Source: Xenococcaceae cyanobacterium MO_188.B32 (GTDB lineage Bacteria; Cyanobacteriota; Cyanobacteriia; Cyanobacteriales; Xenococcaceae). Taken from it: a DNA stretch of 58,178 bases. This document shows, in pieces, positions 1 through 9,082 of the stretch. The position numbers were made by a program, and so were the translations under genes. Position 1 is the stretch's first letter. Each line of letters opens with the position of its first letter. Location: assembly GCA_030065635.1 (NCBI GenBank), contig JASJDJ010000031.1:1-58178 (forward strand), given 5' to 3'. The notes below the pieces were generated by a model that was given only the letters and a program-made list of their open reading frames with translations, ran no database searches and had not been told where the DNA came from.

Positions 1-100
1 GAGGATTATCTACCGCATTTTGTAGATAGTTCAATTCTTTCTCGATTAAGTAACCAGCTACACTGGGTTTAAGGTAGTGAGTTACTCCCTCTGTAGAAGC

Positions 101-247
101 ATGAGCGCGGTCCGAAAACATTCTCGTTCAGTAGAATACAAAACTACTGGCTGGAAGTTATCAGACGATAGGAAATACATCACTTTTTCTGACAATCGCA
201 CAAAGAATAATTCTTCACGAATTCCTCATATCTCTTGCCTAAGTTAG
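101..247 (+). pseudogene. TnpB (IS605 OrfB) fragment
   Basis: A 48-codon open stretch encodes a segment around VEYKTTGWKLSDDRKYITF, which I recognise as typical of the region just before the RuvC-I motif in cyanobacterial TnpB proteins. Nothing before or after it continues the protein: the RuvC residues and zinc finger are absent, and a TAG follows. I read it as a relic of an IS200/IS605-type element lying beside the IscB locus. The assignment rests on recall of the family, not on an alignment. Confidence 0.5.
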
Positions 248-508
248 AGATAGAAGTTATCTATTCTGAGCTCAGGTGGATAGAGATAAATGTCAACACT
301 ACGCCAGCGTAGGATTTGGCAAACAACTGGTTCTCAACAAGCGGTGGTTGCCTCTCTAGTCAGAAAATTAAAACAGGAAATGGGAGGTCTACTGGTGCCT
401 GGAATCGACCGAAAGCTATGGGAAGAGCAAAGTCAAAAGGCGATCGCTTTACCTCTGTTGACAACTAATCCATCCTTAAGCAATTCATTGAAGTCAGGAA
501 TCTCGTAG
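248..508. other. Non-coding or unassigned stretch before the IscB element
   Basis: A 72-codon frame is open from 290 to 508 on the plus strand, but its product has no motif I recognise and no convincing ribosome binding site. The stretch ends where the hairpin at the IscB left end begins. I do not support a gene here. The last 16 or so bases before the hairpin are where an IscB guide segment would be expected. Confidence 0.3.
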
Positions 509-750
509 GAGCATCCACTCCCGTTTTCTAAACGGGAGCTTGTCAACCTAGTACCTGACCAGTCTTAGTTCTTATTCTAAGAACTACCTTTAACCCAAGA
601 GTTAATGTTCGTACCCTAGAATGCTTGCCAGTTCTAGGCTCTACAACCAAAAAGTTAAACAGGCTTATCGAGATTAAACCAGTGCTTTTTGAATAGTACC
701 GAGGTTAAAGATTGACGAGGCACACATAACCCAGAAATGGAGATGCAGAA
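509..750 (+). ncRNA. Putative omega-RNA (HEARO-type) and left end of the IscB element
   Basis: The roughly 240 bases directly before iscB contain no gene but several hairpins: CTCCCGTTT/AAACGGGAG at 518-538, a 9-bp stem around TAGTTCTTA/TAAGAACTA near 570-590, TTAAC/GTTAA near 590-605, and CCTAGAA/TTCTAGG near 613-637. In known IscB loci the guide RNA (omega-RNA, also described as HEARO RNA) occupies this position and strand, with the guide at its 5' end. The identity is inferred from position and structure. The exact 5' end and guide are not fixed by the sequence. Confidence 0.65.
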
Positions 751-2025
751 ATGCAAAACTATGTATTTATTATTGATACAAACAAACAACCATTAAATCC
801 AGTACCACCAGCAAGAGCGAGAGAATTATTGTCCAAGGGAAAAGCGTCTGTTTATCGTCGTTTTCCTTTTACCATAATTCTTAAGCAAGCTATAGACAAA
901 CCAACTCTTAAACAGTTAACAATCAAATTAGACCCAGGCTCGATTCAGACTGGTATAGCTCTATTGGATAATGACAAGGTTGTTTGGGTTGCAGAATTAG
1001 AACACAGAGGCAAACAAATCAAAAACGATTTAGAGTCTCGTCGTTCATTGCGTCGTAGTCGTAGAAGCAGAAAAACTCGGTATCGTCAACCAAGATTTCT
1101 AAATCGAAAACGAGAGGAAGGATGGTTAGCACCATCTTTACTTCATCGAGTTCGGGTGATTGAAACCTGGGTTAAACGTTTCATGCGTTATGCTCCGATT
1201 GAGAACTGCGTTATGGAGTTAGTTAAGTTTGATACTCCGCGTATCCAAAATCCGGAAATATCGGGAATCGAGTATCAGCAAGGAGAATTAGCTGGTTACG
1301 AAGTCAGAGAATACTTATTGGAAAAATGGGGTAGAAAATGCGCTTATTGCGATGCTACCGAAGTCCCATTACAAGTAGAACATATTATTCCCAAATCCAA
1401 AAATGGGTCAAATCGTATCAGCAACCTGACTTTGGCTTGCCAACCTTGTAACCAAAAAAAGTCTAATCAAGATATTCAAGACTTTTTGGCAGATAAACCG
1501 AGTTTATTATCTCGAATTCTCAAGCAAGCCAAACAACCATTAAAAGATGCTGCTGCTGTTAATTCTACTCGATGGAGACTTTACCAGACTTTAAAGCGAA
1601 TCTTGCCAACTACAACTGGAACAGGAGGACAAACTAAGTGGAATCGTTTGAGATTAAACCTTCCAAAACGACATTATATAGACGCTGCTGCTACAGGAGT
1701 AGTAGATACTTTGGTATTTCTAACTGACCAACCTTTAATAATAAAAGCCACTGGATGGGGCAATAGGCAGATGTGCGGTACTAATAAATGTGGTTTTCCT
1801 ATTCGCCATCGTTCCAATCAGAAGATTCACAAAGGATTCCAGACTGGGGATATTGTTAAAACAATAGTCACCAAAGGTAAAAAAATTGGCACTTATACAG
1901 GTCGTGTTCTAGTTCGTGCTTCTGGTAGTTTTGACATTTCAACAGCATCAGGACGAGTAGCTGGCATCAGTTACAAATACTGTTCTCATATACATAAAAA
2001 AGATGGATATCAATACAGCTATTAA
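751..2025 (+). CDS. iscB: IscB-family RNA-guided nuclease (RuvC + HNH)
   Basis: This is a 424-residue protein with the full IscB layout. An N-terminal PLMP-type domain (residues 12-44, here LNPV in place of PLMP) is followed by RuvC-I with Asp61 (KLDPGSIQTG). Next come an arginine-rich bridge helix (about 97-121), RuvC-II with Glu156 (VMELVKF), an HNH domain with Cys197/Cys200 and Cys230/Cys233 and the EH pair 210-211, and RuvC-III with Asp311 (HYIDAAATG). A C-terminal domain containing the GDIV and RASGSF motifs follows, as in the TAM-interacting region. IscB is the transposon-encoded ancestor of Cas9 and cuts DNA guided by the RNA encoded just upstream. All catalytic residues are present, so it is probably active. 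No TnpA partner is adjacent. Confidence 0.95.
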   Translation: MQNYVFIIDTNKQPLNPVPPARARELLSKGKASVYRRFPFTIILKQAIDKPTLKQLTIKLDPGSIQTGIALLDNDKVVWVAELEHRGKQIKNDLESRRSLRRSRRSRKTRYRQPRFLNRKREEGWLAPSLLHRVRVIETWVKRFMRYAPIENCVMELVKFDTPRIQNPEISGIEYQQGELAGYEVREYLLEKWGRKCAYCDATEVPLQVEHIIPKSKNGSNRISNLTLACQPCNQKKSNQDIQDFLADKPSLLSRILKQAKQPLKDAAAVNSTRWRLYQTLKRILPTTTGTGGQTKWNRLRLNLPKRHYIDAAATGVVDTLVFLTDQPLIIKATGWGNRQMCGTNKCGFPIRHRSNQKIHKGFQTGDIVKTIVTKGKKIGTYTGRVLVRASGSFDISTASGRVAGISYKYCSHIHKKDGYQYSY

Positions 2026-2110
2026 CTTGACGGGAAATAAATTTCCCGTGTCGAATTTCCTCCGTGGGCTAAAGCGACACGGCTTCCATTCTCCCGTGAG
2101 GTCATCGTGA
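2026..2110 (+). repeat. Hairpins at the right end of the IscB element
   Basis: Directly after the iscB stop lies a 9-bp hairpin (ACGGGAAAT/ATTTCCCGT, 2030-2049). It overlaps a second stem (CCGTGTCG/CGACACGG, 2046-2082). Subterminal hairpins of this sort are the sites recognised by Y1 transposases of the IS200/IS605 and ISC groups. They may also act as a terminator. The exact element end is not determined. Confidence 0.5.
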
Positions 2111-2153
2111 GTAAATTGAAAGATTAGATTCTGTTTCTTGAGGAAAGTTGAGG

Positions 2154-2585
2154 ATGACGACAATTTTTACCAAAATTATTCAAGGCAAAGTACCTGCTTC
2201 TTTCGTCTATCGAGATGACAAGGTATCAGCCTTTATGGACATTCAACCGATTAATCCAGGACACGTTCTCGTAATTCCCAATCGAGAAGTTGCTTCTCTA
2301 GCTGATTTAGATGAAGACACAGGAGCTCATCTGTTTCGTATCGGTCATCGAATTGCTAAAGCTCTGCGTAACAGTGGTGTAAAATGTGAAGGAGTCAACA
2401 TGTTTCTGGCTGACGGTCAAGCTGCCAAGCAAGATGTTTTTCACGTCCATCTACATGTCTTTCCTCGATTCAGAGGAGATAGTTTTAGATGGCAGTCTAG
2501 TCAAAATTACTCTAAATTGCCGAAAAGAGCGGAACTAGATGGGGCAGCAGAAGCAATTAAATTTGCTTTAGACAGTATAGAATAA
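2154..2585 (+). CDS. HIT family hydrolase
   Basis: This small histidine-triad protein (143 residues from the ATG at 2154) has the HVHLHVF triad near residue 100 and the family's N-terminal IFxKII and PxNPGHVLVIP segments. HIT proteins hydrolyse or transfer nucleotides bound to small molecules, for example dinucleoside polyphosphates or AMP-lysine. I prefer 2154 to the upstream TTG at 2148 because AGGAAAG at about 2141-2147 is well placed for it. The length is normal for the family. The precise substrate is unknown. Confidence 0.9.
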   Translation: MTTIFTKIIQGKVPASFVYRDDKVSAFMDIQPINPGHVLVIPNREVASLADLDEDTGAHLFRIGHRIAKALRNSGVKCEGVNMFLADGQAAKQDVFHVHLHVFPRFRGDSFRWQSSQNYSKLPKRAELDGAAEAIKFALDSIE

Positions 2586-2717
2586 CCGTATTTCTCACAA
2601 ATTGAGTTGAAAGCGTAATTTAAGCTTTTGAGGAGCGAGTTTTTTTCTCACAAGAGAAAAGTTCATTCAGAAGCAAGCATAACGTTATTGCTGACTTTAT
2701 TTTAATATTAATCTTCG

Positions 2718-4025
2718 TTGTTAAATAAACCCAAACCCCAACCAACTTTTGCTGTAATCGAGGCAGTGGCAGTTATTGTCGGCATTGTTGTGGGAGTAGG
2801 CATCTTTAAGACTCCTACTCTAGTCGCTGCCAATGTAAGCGGTGGGATTAGTTTTCTCTTGATTTGGCTTTTGGGTGGCTTAATTTCTCTCCTGGGAGCT
2901 TTATGCTACGGGGAACTAGCAACCTCCTATCCCCACCCTGGCGGAGAGTACCATTATCTGACACGCTCTTTTGGTAAAGAGATGGCTTTACTGTTTGCCT
3001 GGGCACGCTTGAGTGTGATGCAAACAGGTTCGATCGCGCTGTTGGCTTTTGTGTTTGGAGATTATGTGGTGCAGTTAGTTCCACTCGGCGATCGCGCTGC
3101 TGCTATTTATGCAGCTTTAGCAGTTATTGTCTTGACTGGGATTAATGCCCTCGGTATCCAGCTGAGTAAATGGCTTCAGAATTGGTTAACAGCAGCCAAA
3201 TTATTAGGTTTATTATTCATTTTCTGGACAGGGTTGGTCTTGACTTCATCTTCTACTCCTGCGGTATCTACCACTCCTAACTCTGAAGGCTCTTATGGTT
3301 CGGCTCTTATTTTCGTGCTACTCACTTACGGCGGTTGGAGCGAAGCTGCTTATCTTTCCGCAGAAATTCAAGACGTGAAACAGAATATGGTTAGAGTATT
3401 AGTGGGCAGTATCGGCGCGATCGCTTTAGTCTTTTTGCTGGTGAATTTTGCTTATCTCAAAGGTTTGGGTTTAAGCGCGATCGCTAATTCGCAAGCAGTA
3501 GCAGCAGATTTGATGCGTCAGGCTCTGGGAGAAGCGGGGGTGCAATTCATTAGTCTGCTGGTCGCCGTTTCAGCACTGGGGGCGATGCAGGGGACAATTT
3601 TTACTGGTGGGCGTACTAATTACGCGCTGGGACAGGACTGGAAGCTGTTTAGCTGGCTAGGACGCTGGGACGAACGCACTCAGACACCGCTTAATGCTTT
3701 ATTGATACAGGGAACGATTACTTTGGCCTTGATTTGGCTCGGCACTCTGACTCGCAGCGGTTTTGCCACAATGGTGGAATATACTGCACCAGTTTTTTGG
3801 TTCTTTTTATTGTTGACGACTCTGTCGCTTTTTGTCCTCCGTACCGTAGAACCAGAAGTTTCGCGCTCGTTCCGCGTTCCTCTTTATCCGCTTACGCCCT
3901 TACTTTTCTGTGCTACTTGCGTTTATATGCTGCAAGCAAGTTTAACTTATACTGGCATAGGAGCCTTAGTGGGAGTAGGAGTATTGTTAACGGGTGTTCC
4001 CTTGTTACTGCTGGTACGGCATTAG
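2718..4025 (+). CDS. APC-family amino acid permease
   Basis: A 435-residue membrane protein with about 12 hydrophobic segments. It begins with the APC signature region GIVVGVGIFKTP, where the glycine-rich unwound part of TM1 binds the substrate backbone. It probably imports or exchanges amino acids or related amines across the plasma membrane. The start is TTG; no better ATG lies upstream in frame, and an ATG start would remove part of TM1. It lies just upstream of the guanine deaminase gene on the same strand, about 100 bases away, so a link to nitrogen scavenging is possible but unproven. Confidence 0.85.
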   Translation: MLNKPKPQPTFAVIEAVAVIVGIVVGVGIFKTPTLVAANVSGGISFLLIWLLGGLISLLGALCYGELATSYPHPGGEYHYLTRSFGKEMALLFAWARLSVMQTGSIALLAFVFGDYVVQLVPLGDRAAAIYAALAVIVLTGINALGIQLSKWLQNWLTAAKLLGLLFIFWTGLVLTSSSTPAVSTTPNSEGSYGSALIFVLLTYGGWSEAAYLSAEIQDVKQNMVRVLVGSIGAIALVFLLVNFAYLKGLGLSAIANSQAVAADLMRQALGEAGVQFISLLVAVSALGAMQGTIFTGGRTNYALGQDWKLFSWLGRWDERTQTPLNALLIQGTITLALIWLGTLTRSGFATMVEYTAPVFWFFLLLTTLSLFVLRTVEPEVSRSFRVPLYPLTPLLFCATCVYMLQASLTYTGIGALVGVGVLLTGVPLLLLVRH

Positions 4026-4128
4026 GCGATCGCCTAAAATACGATCTAGAATTCTTGTTTCTTCAGTAATCTCTGACTCATAGTAAGAAAGTATTTATTA
4101 AAGTATTTATTATTTACCAAGCCCCATT

Positions 4129-4632
4129 ATGACCAAACAAGTCGATCGAGATGCTACCAGTAAATTAAACAGCAAGTTCATGAAAGAGGCGATCGTCTTA
4201 TCTCAAGAGAGCGTTCGCTCGGGAAAAGGTGGTCCATTTGGAGCAATCATCATCAAAGAGGGAAAAATTATTGCTCAAGGGCAGAATCAGGTAACTTCCA
4301 CCAACGATCCAACCGCCCATGCTGAAATCGTAGCTATCCGTGAAGCCTGTCGAATGTTAGAGACTTTTCAGTTGCCCGGATGCGAACTTTATACCAGCTG
4401 CGAACCTTGCCCCATGTGCCTTGGAGCCATTTACTGGGCGAGACTGGACAAAGTTTACTATGCCAATACAAAAGTGGATGCTGCCCAAATTGGATTTGAC
4501 GATCAGTTCATCTATGAGGAATTACAATTACCACTCGCTCAACGTCATCTGCCGATGATTCAAATGATGCCACAAGAAGCTGCGATCGCTTTTCAAGACT
4601 GGGTAGAGAAAACCGATAAAGTGGAATATTGA
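4129..4632 (+). CDS. guaD: Guanine deaminase (cytidine deaminase fold)
   Basis: A 167-residue zinc-dependent nucleobase deaminase. It has HAEIVAIREA (zinc His and catalytic Glu) and the zinc cysteines in TSCEPCPMCLGAIYWA. It also has a C-terminal AAQIGFDDQFIYEE segment, which closely matches the domain-swapped tail of Bacillus subtilis GuaD rather than TadA or cytidine deaminase. GuaD turns guanine into xanthine, the substrate of the xanthine dehydrogenase encoded farther along this window. The length is as expected. It stands alone on the plus strand, followed by a convergent gene. Confidence 0.9.
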   Translation: MTKQVDRDATSKLNSKFMKEAIVLSQESVRSGKGGPFGAIIIKEGKIIAQGQNQVTSTNDPTAHAEIVAIREACRMLETFQLPGCELYTSCEPCPMCLGAIYWARLDKVYYANTKVDAAQIGFDDQFIYEELQLPLAQRHLPMIQMMPQEAAIAFQDWVEKTDKVEY

Positions 4633-4660
4633 AGTTCTCTAACCGGCGCTTGTCGGTTGG

Positions 4661-5401
4661 TCACTTTTCAGAGGATATTTCTTCGGCAATTTCAGTTAAC
4701 AGTTTGGTTGCCAACTGTTTTTTCTCGGCAGTATTCATTTTTTTTAACTCATTGTTTTCATCAGCGTAAAGTACGAAACAGGAGATGTCGGAGTAGTTCC
4801 CCTTAAATCCGGGACTAACCGTTTCCACCAAGTACCAATCTGCAAATCCAGCTGAGGTTGTCCAAGAAGCTTTTTTAAAGACTTTCCAACCTTCAGCAAC
4901 TTGTTCAACTTGGGAACAAAGGGGATACCAAAAATGAGAACCCGTGGCCGGATCTGAATAGGAGAGTGTACCAATAAAAACATCTCTATCTAAACGCTGT
5001 AACAGTTGTTGTAATTCAGGGTTACTTTCAGCCCGTAAGAGAGCCAGTGTTGTTGCCAAAAGATGCATAATGTAACACATGGCAGTACTGGGACAACCAT
5101 AACGAGCAATAGTTTCCACCACCATTGCTGCACAGGTATGATTTTCTCCTAAACCTCTCCATTTTTTAGGAACAAGTAATCCTAGTAATCCTAAAGAGGC
5201 CAGCACTTCTATATTTTTACGGGGATAGATCCGATGGGCATCAAATTCTCTAGCATTAGGGCGCAGGATTGTAGTACATTTCTCCATGAGTTGGGCTTGT
5301 AATTCCTGTTGAGTCGGAGTTAACATCCACTGGGGATCAAAATCATGATCGAGTCCTCCAAATGATTCTGAATGCCAATTATTCTTGATATGCATCTTCA
5401 T
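4661..5401 (-). pseudogene. Truncated acyl-CoA dehydrogenase-like protein
   Basis: The first roughly 200 of 246 residues match the N-terminal helical and middle beta domains of acyl-CoA dehydrogenases, with LLGLLVPKKWRGLG, GTLSYSDPATGSHFW and a WTTSAG segment. The C-terminal four-helix domain, which supplies most of the FAD and active-site contacts, is missing. The last 40 or so residues are a lysine- and glutamate-rich tail that does not fit the family. Normal members have about 380 residues. It is most likely a 3'-truncated relic, although a shortened functional protein cannot be excluded. Confidence 0.6.
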
Positions 5402-5668
5402 TATTGCTGAGTAGATAGAACTTATGTTTTGATAGAATCATTGTAGATCGCGACTGAGAAGGTTCTTAAAGTTAAATATTTTATTTCAATCATGTTGCAA
5501 GAATTCAATGTCGATCGGTCTAATTACTTAGAGTTTGCCGCCATAGTTGCCAGATATGGCTTGGCAGTAAAATAGAGATAAAGGTTGTATGCTTTAGTTG
5601 AAAGCAACTTAAAAGGATAAAAATTAGCAACCTCCGGAGAATTTACTCTTACTAGCGTGGAGGAAAAA

Positions 5669-6301
5669 ATGACCGATCAACTTGGGAGAATCAAGGATAC
5701 AGTGGATGATGCTCGCTCTGGAAGGCTCATCTTTATTTCCCACTGCCTCCTCAATCAGAATGCTTGCGTGCGCGGTCTTGCCAGTCAACCAGCAGCTATC
5801 AGAGAACTAATTGACTTGCTACTGGATAACGACGTAGCGATCTATCAAATGCCTTGTCCCGAAGTGACCTACTATGGCTCGATGCGCTGGGGTCAAGTTA
5901 AGAAACAATATGCTAGCCCCATGTTCCGCAAACACTGTCGCAATATTGCTGAACAGATGTGCGATCAAGTCCAGACTTATCGGGATAATGGTCATGAGGT
6001 CATTGGCTTTGTCATGAGAGATGGCAGTCCAACCTGTGGCTTGCTGCGTTCTGCGGTTGAGGCAGATGACAATCAAGTCTGGGGTGGTATGGTCTGGAAT
6101 GCTAGTCCTCTACAACGCTTTGGTGAAACCAAGGGGGTATTTACTGAAGAACTGCAAGGGGAAGTAGAACGGCGTGGAATGAAGAATATTCTCTTTTTCA
6201 GCTTGCCTGAAGTTCCAGAAGCAGGTTCTTTCTCGGAGCGATTAACAGAAATCAAGAAGGTCATAACTAAGAAGTCTCAACAACAGTTAGCCAGTGTTTG
6301 A
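5669..6301 (+). CDS. TudS-related (DUF523-like) putative desulfidase
   Basis: About 210 residues with the three cysteine motifs of the TudS/DUF523 group: ISHCLLNQNACV near the N-terminus, MPCPE and GSPTCG. In TudS three cysteines hold a [4Fe-4S] cluster that removes sulfur from 2-thiouracil. The protein resembles the CD3072-type subgroup. I choose the ATG at 5669 because GGAGGAAA lies directly upstream, rather than the GTG at 5657. It sits 63 bases before the adenine-deaminase-like gene on the same strand, which suggests co-transcription and a role on thiolated nucleobases. That role is inference. Confidence 0.8.
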   Translation: MTDQLGRIKDTVDDARSGRLIFISHCLLNQNACVRGLASQPAAIRELIDLLLDNDVAIYQMPCPEVTYYGSMRWGQVKKQYASPMFRKHCRNIAEQMCDQVQTYRDNGHEVIGFVMRDGSPTCGLLRSAVEADDNQVWGGMVWNASPLQRFGETKGVFTEELQGEVERRGMKNILFFSLPEVPEAGSFSERLTEIKKVITKKSQQQLASV

Positions 6302-6364
6302 AGCCAGACAGCTAAAACTTACTGCCATTGTTAAGACTATTGCCTCGTGAGAGAGGAAAATATC

Positions 6365-8152
6365 ATGCTAAATTTGATTCAAACTGCGGTTTCCAGAGAA
6401 GACTTGGTTAGCGTAGCATTAGGGAAAAAAGATGCCGATATAGTAATCGAAAATGGACAACTCATCGATGTCTTTAGCGGTGAAATTCGTCCAGCAGATG
6501 TAGCCATCCAAGGAGAGCGCATTGCTTTCGTAGGAGAAGCTGACCATACCATTGGTGAAAAAACGCAGGTCATTGATGCTAAAGGACTTTTTCTGTCTCC
6601 TGGTTTAATGGATGCCCATGTTCATATCGAAGCCAGCATGGTTACGCCGACAGAGTTTGCTCGTGCCGTATTGCCTAGGGGAAATACCTCTGTCAACTGG
6701 GAAACACTCTGGACAGCTAATGTCTTAGGAGTCGAAGGTATAAAGCTCTTACTAGAAGAATGTAATCGGACTCCCTTAAAATTTTTTGCTACTGCTGCGG
6801 AAGGTGTTCCCTGTGCTTCTCCCGATCTGATCACTTCTGCCCAAGAGTTTTCTCTAGATGACCTGGGAAGGATGCTGGAATGGGAGCAAATTGTTGGTCT
6901 AGGAGAAGTAGTTTTATTCAATGAAGTCCTGAAAAACGACCCCAAAGTACACCAGCAAATTCAGCTTGCCCTCAAAAGAGGCAAAACCGTCGATGGCAGT
7001 TCTCCAGGGTTTAAGGGAAGAAATCTCAATGCTTATCTAGCAGCAGGTATTCAATCCGATCATGAGGCAATTACTCTAGATGAAGCCATGGAGAGAATCA
7101 GGCTAGGAATGCGTTTGGTAATTCGAGAAGGATCGAGTATGCGTAACTTGACTGAACTGATTAAGGCGATCGCAGAAAAGAAACTAAACTCCCGCCGTTG
7201 TTGCTTTTGTGTAGATGATAAAGATATTCGCGAAATAGCTCGAGAAGGATTAATTGATGATTTGGTTAGAAAAGCTATCAAAGCTGGCGTCGATCCTGTA
7301 GTTGCCATTCAAATGGCTTCTCTTAATCCAGCAGAATATTTCGGAGTCGATCGCGATCTTGGTGGGATTGCGCCAGGGAGAATAGCTGATATCCTGCTGA
7401 TTGACGATCTGGAAAATTTTTCAGTGCAAACGGTAATCGTCAATGGGAAAATTATTGCCCGACAGGGAAAATTAGTCACCGAAATACCACCTAGGACTTA
7501 TCCTCAGTGGATGGTAAACACTGTCAGGCTAAGAAGACCAGTTGCACCCGATGATTTTGTCTTTAAAACTGACAGAAAACGGGAAACCCAGGTTCATGTT
7601 CTGAAAGTATTTAGAGAACAAATTATCAGTGTTGAGGAAAGGGCAACCCTTACCGTCAAAAATGGGGAAATTTTGCCAGATATTACCCAAGATATCTTGA
7701 AAATATCAGTGATTGAAAGGCATGGTAAAACAACACCCAATATTGCCAAAGGATTTGTGAGAGGATTTGGTCTGAAGGAAGGAGCGATCGCGTCCAGTAT
7801 TTCTCCCGATATTCACCAGATTGTGGTGGTGGGAATCAATAATATTGATATGGCAAAAGCAGTAAATCGCTTAGTCGAACTTCAAGGAGGAATCGCGATC
7901 TGTAGCAACGGTGAAATCCTTGGGGAGTCATGTTTGCCTGTTGGGGGATTGATGTCTCAAGAACCTTACGAACGAGCGATCGATGATTTAGAGGTGTTGA
8001 GCAATGTAGCCAAAGAAATCGGCTGCGATCTACCATCTCCTTTCATGACACTTGCCTTTTCCGCTTGTCCAACCCTGACAGAGTTTAAACTCTCAGATAA
8101 GGGATTGATTGATATTTGTGCTGGTAAACTGGTTGCTCTGGAAGTCGAATAA
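6365..8152 (+). CDS. Adenine-deaminase-like amidohydrolase with altered metal site
   Basis: A 595-residue amidohydrolase with the layout of bacterial adenine deaminase (Ade), which makes hypoxanthine from adenine. Seen: HxH at His85/His87, GLGEVV (strand-4 Glu), SDHE (His233) and CVDDK (Asp284). Changed: the usual DPHE motif is ETLW at 113-116. The strand-5 His of DGHAPG is Ser212 (VDGSSPG). The usual GHIDHIVRKAI reads GLIDDLVRKAI. One metal ligand and nearby polar residues are therefore missing, although the fold and length are intact and there are no indels. The start at 6365 follows AGAGAGGA. It may act on a different substrate or have lost activity; the purine neighbours favour a nucleobase-related role. 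Confidence 0.8.
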   Translation: MLNLIQTAVSREDLVSVALGKKDADIVIENGQLIDVFSGEIRPADVAIQGERIAFVGEADHTIGEKTQVIDAKGLFLSPGLMDAHVHIEASMVTPTEFARAVLPRGNTSVNWETLWTANVLGVEGIKLLLEECNRTPLKFFATAAEGVPCASPDLITSAQEFSLDDLGRMLEWEQIVGLGEVVLFNEVLKNDPKVHQQIQLALKRGKTVDGSSPGFKGRNLNAYLAAGIQSDHEAITLDEAMERIRLGMRLVIREGSSMRNLTELIKAIAEKKLNSRRCCFCVDDKDIREIAREGLIDDLVRKAIKAGVDPVVAIQMASLNPAEYFGVDRDLGGIAPGRIADILLIDDLENFSVQTVIVNGKIIARQGKLVTEIPPRTYPQWMVNTVRLRRPVAPDDFVFKTDRKRETQVHVLKVFREQIISVEERATLTVKNGEILPDITQDILKISVIERHGKTTPNIAKGFVRGFGLKEGAIASSISPDIHQIVVVGINNIDMAKAVNRLVELQGGIAICSNGEILGESCLPVGGLMSQEPYERAIDDLEVLSNVAKEIGCDLPSPFMTLAFSACPTLTEFKLSDKGLIDICAGKLVALEVE

Positions 8153-8156
8153 TTAT

Positions 8157-9053
8157 TTACATTGCCCATCTACTTAAGTCAACACCAGTTGCTGGTTCTA
8201 TTATTTGTTCGAGAGTCATCCGTATTCGCACAGCCTTAACTCGAAAACCAAATTTCAATGTTTGTTGTAATGACTCCCCATCGCTGGTATTGACGGCAAG
8301 ATGGATCTGAGCAAAGTTCCCCTTGTAAGCGAGTTGCTCAATTGCGCTGAAGATTTTTGGTAACTGCTCTCGCTTCTCGTAGGGCATGGCGATAACTGAT
8401 ATTTCTAGCACTTTTTCAACAAACTCTTCTCTTTTTGGTTCGGTTCTGACCAGAGCAAAAGCCCAGGGTTGTGACTCCCCAAAAAATAGTATTTCTCCCC
8501 ACTGATACTTGCAGGCATTGCGAACTTCTGAAGCGTAGTCTAAGCCAGACCTAGCTTGTTGACTAATCTGACTGACAATTTTCAATGCCCTATCTCGATC
8601 GACCTGATGAGAGAAGGTGAATGGTATATATTCTCTCGGTTGTTCTGTTGTCTTAAAAAGTTCCAAAGTAGGACAGCATGGCAGGAAACCGAGGCGAACA
8701 TAAAGCCCAACATTATGGGGATTTTCTGCTGCTGTTGAGAGTCCAATCCTTTGACATCCAGAACTGCACAGAGATTGTATAGCTGTATTTATCAATGCCT
8801 TGCCAAAACCTCCTCCCTGCTGGTCAGGATGAACCCCAAGCACGCCTATCCAACCCAACTTTCCCCAGATTCGGGTAAAAACATAACCAACAAGATAGTT
8901 ATCGGGAGCAGTAGCAACAAAGCAACCTGTGGGGTTAAGGTCTAAACAAGCCTGTAGATGCCTATCAGTGCGTCGTGTGGTATTGAATGCCAACGCATCT
9001 AGTTCAGCGACTCGGGCTAGGTCATTCAAGGTCATTAGCCTTATAGATGACAT
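8157..9053 (-). CDS. Tandem GNAT-fold acetyltransferase
   Basis: About 298 residues from the ATG at 9053. The first half is a standard GNAT domain with the acetyl-CoA binding motif GVHPDQQGGGFGKAL and LYVRLGF. The second half has the shape of another, weaker GNAT domain without a clear pyrophosphate loop. The frame is open about 30 codons further upstream, but that extension runs into the preceding gene and has no family similarity. The acceptor substrate is unknown. It follows the EamA-like gene on the same strand with about a 29-base gap, at the end of the xdhC-containing run. Confidence 0.85.
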   Translation of the reverse strand: MSSIRLMTLNDLARVAELDALAFNTTRRTDRHLQACLDLNPTGCFVATAPDNYLVGYVFTRIWGKLGWIGVLGVHPDQQGGGFGKALINTAIQSLCSSGCQRIGLSTAAENPHNVGLYVRLGFLPCCPTLELFKTTEQPREYIPFTFSHQVDRDRALKIVSQISQQARSGLDYASEVRNACKYQWGEILFFGESQPWAFALVRTEPKREEFVEKVLEISVIAMPYEKREQLPKIFSAIEQLAYKGNFAQIHLAVNTSDGESLQQTLKFGFRVKAVRIRMTLEQIIEPATGVDLSRWAM

Positions 9054-9082
9054 AAAACAAACTCCATTACTTGGGTTAACTT

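Noticed and set aside
4129-4632. TadA tRNA adenosine deaminase
   Set aside because: The C-terminal GFDDQFIYEE block and PTAHAE context match guanine deaminase rather than TadA.
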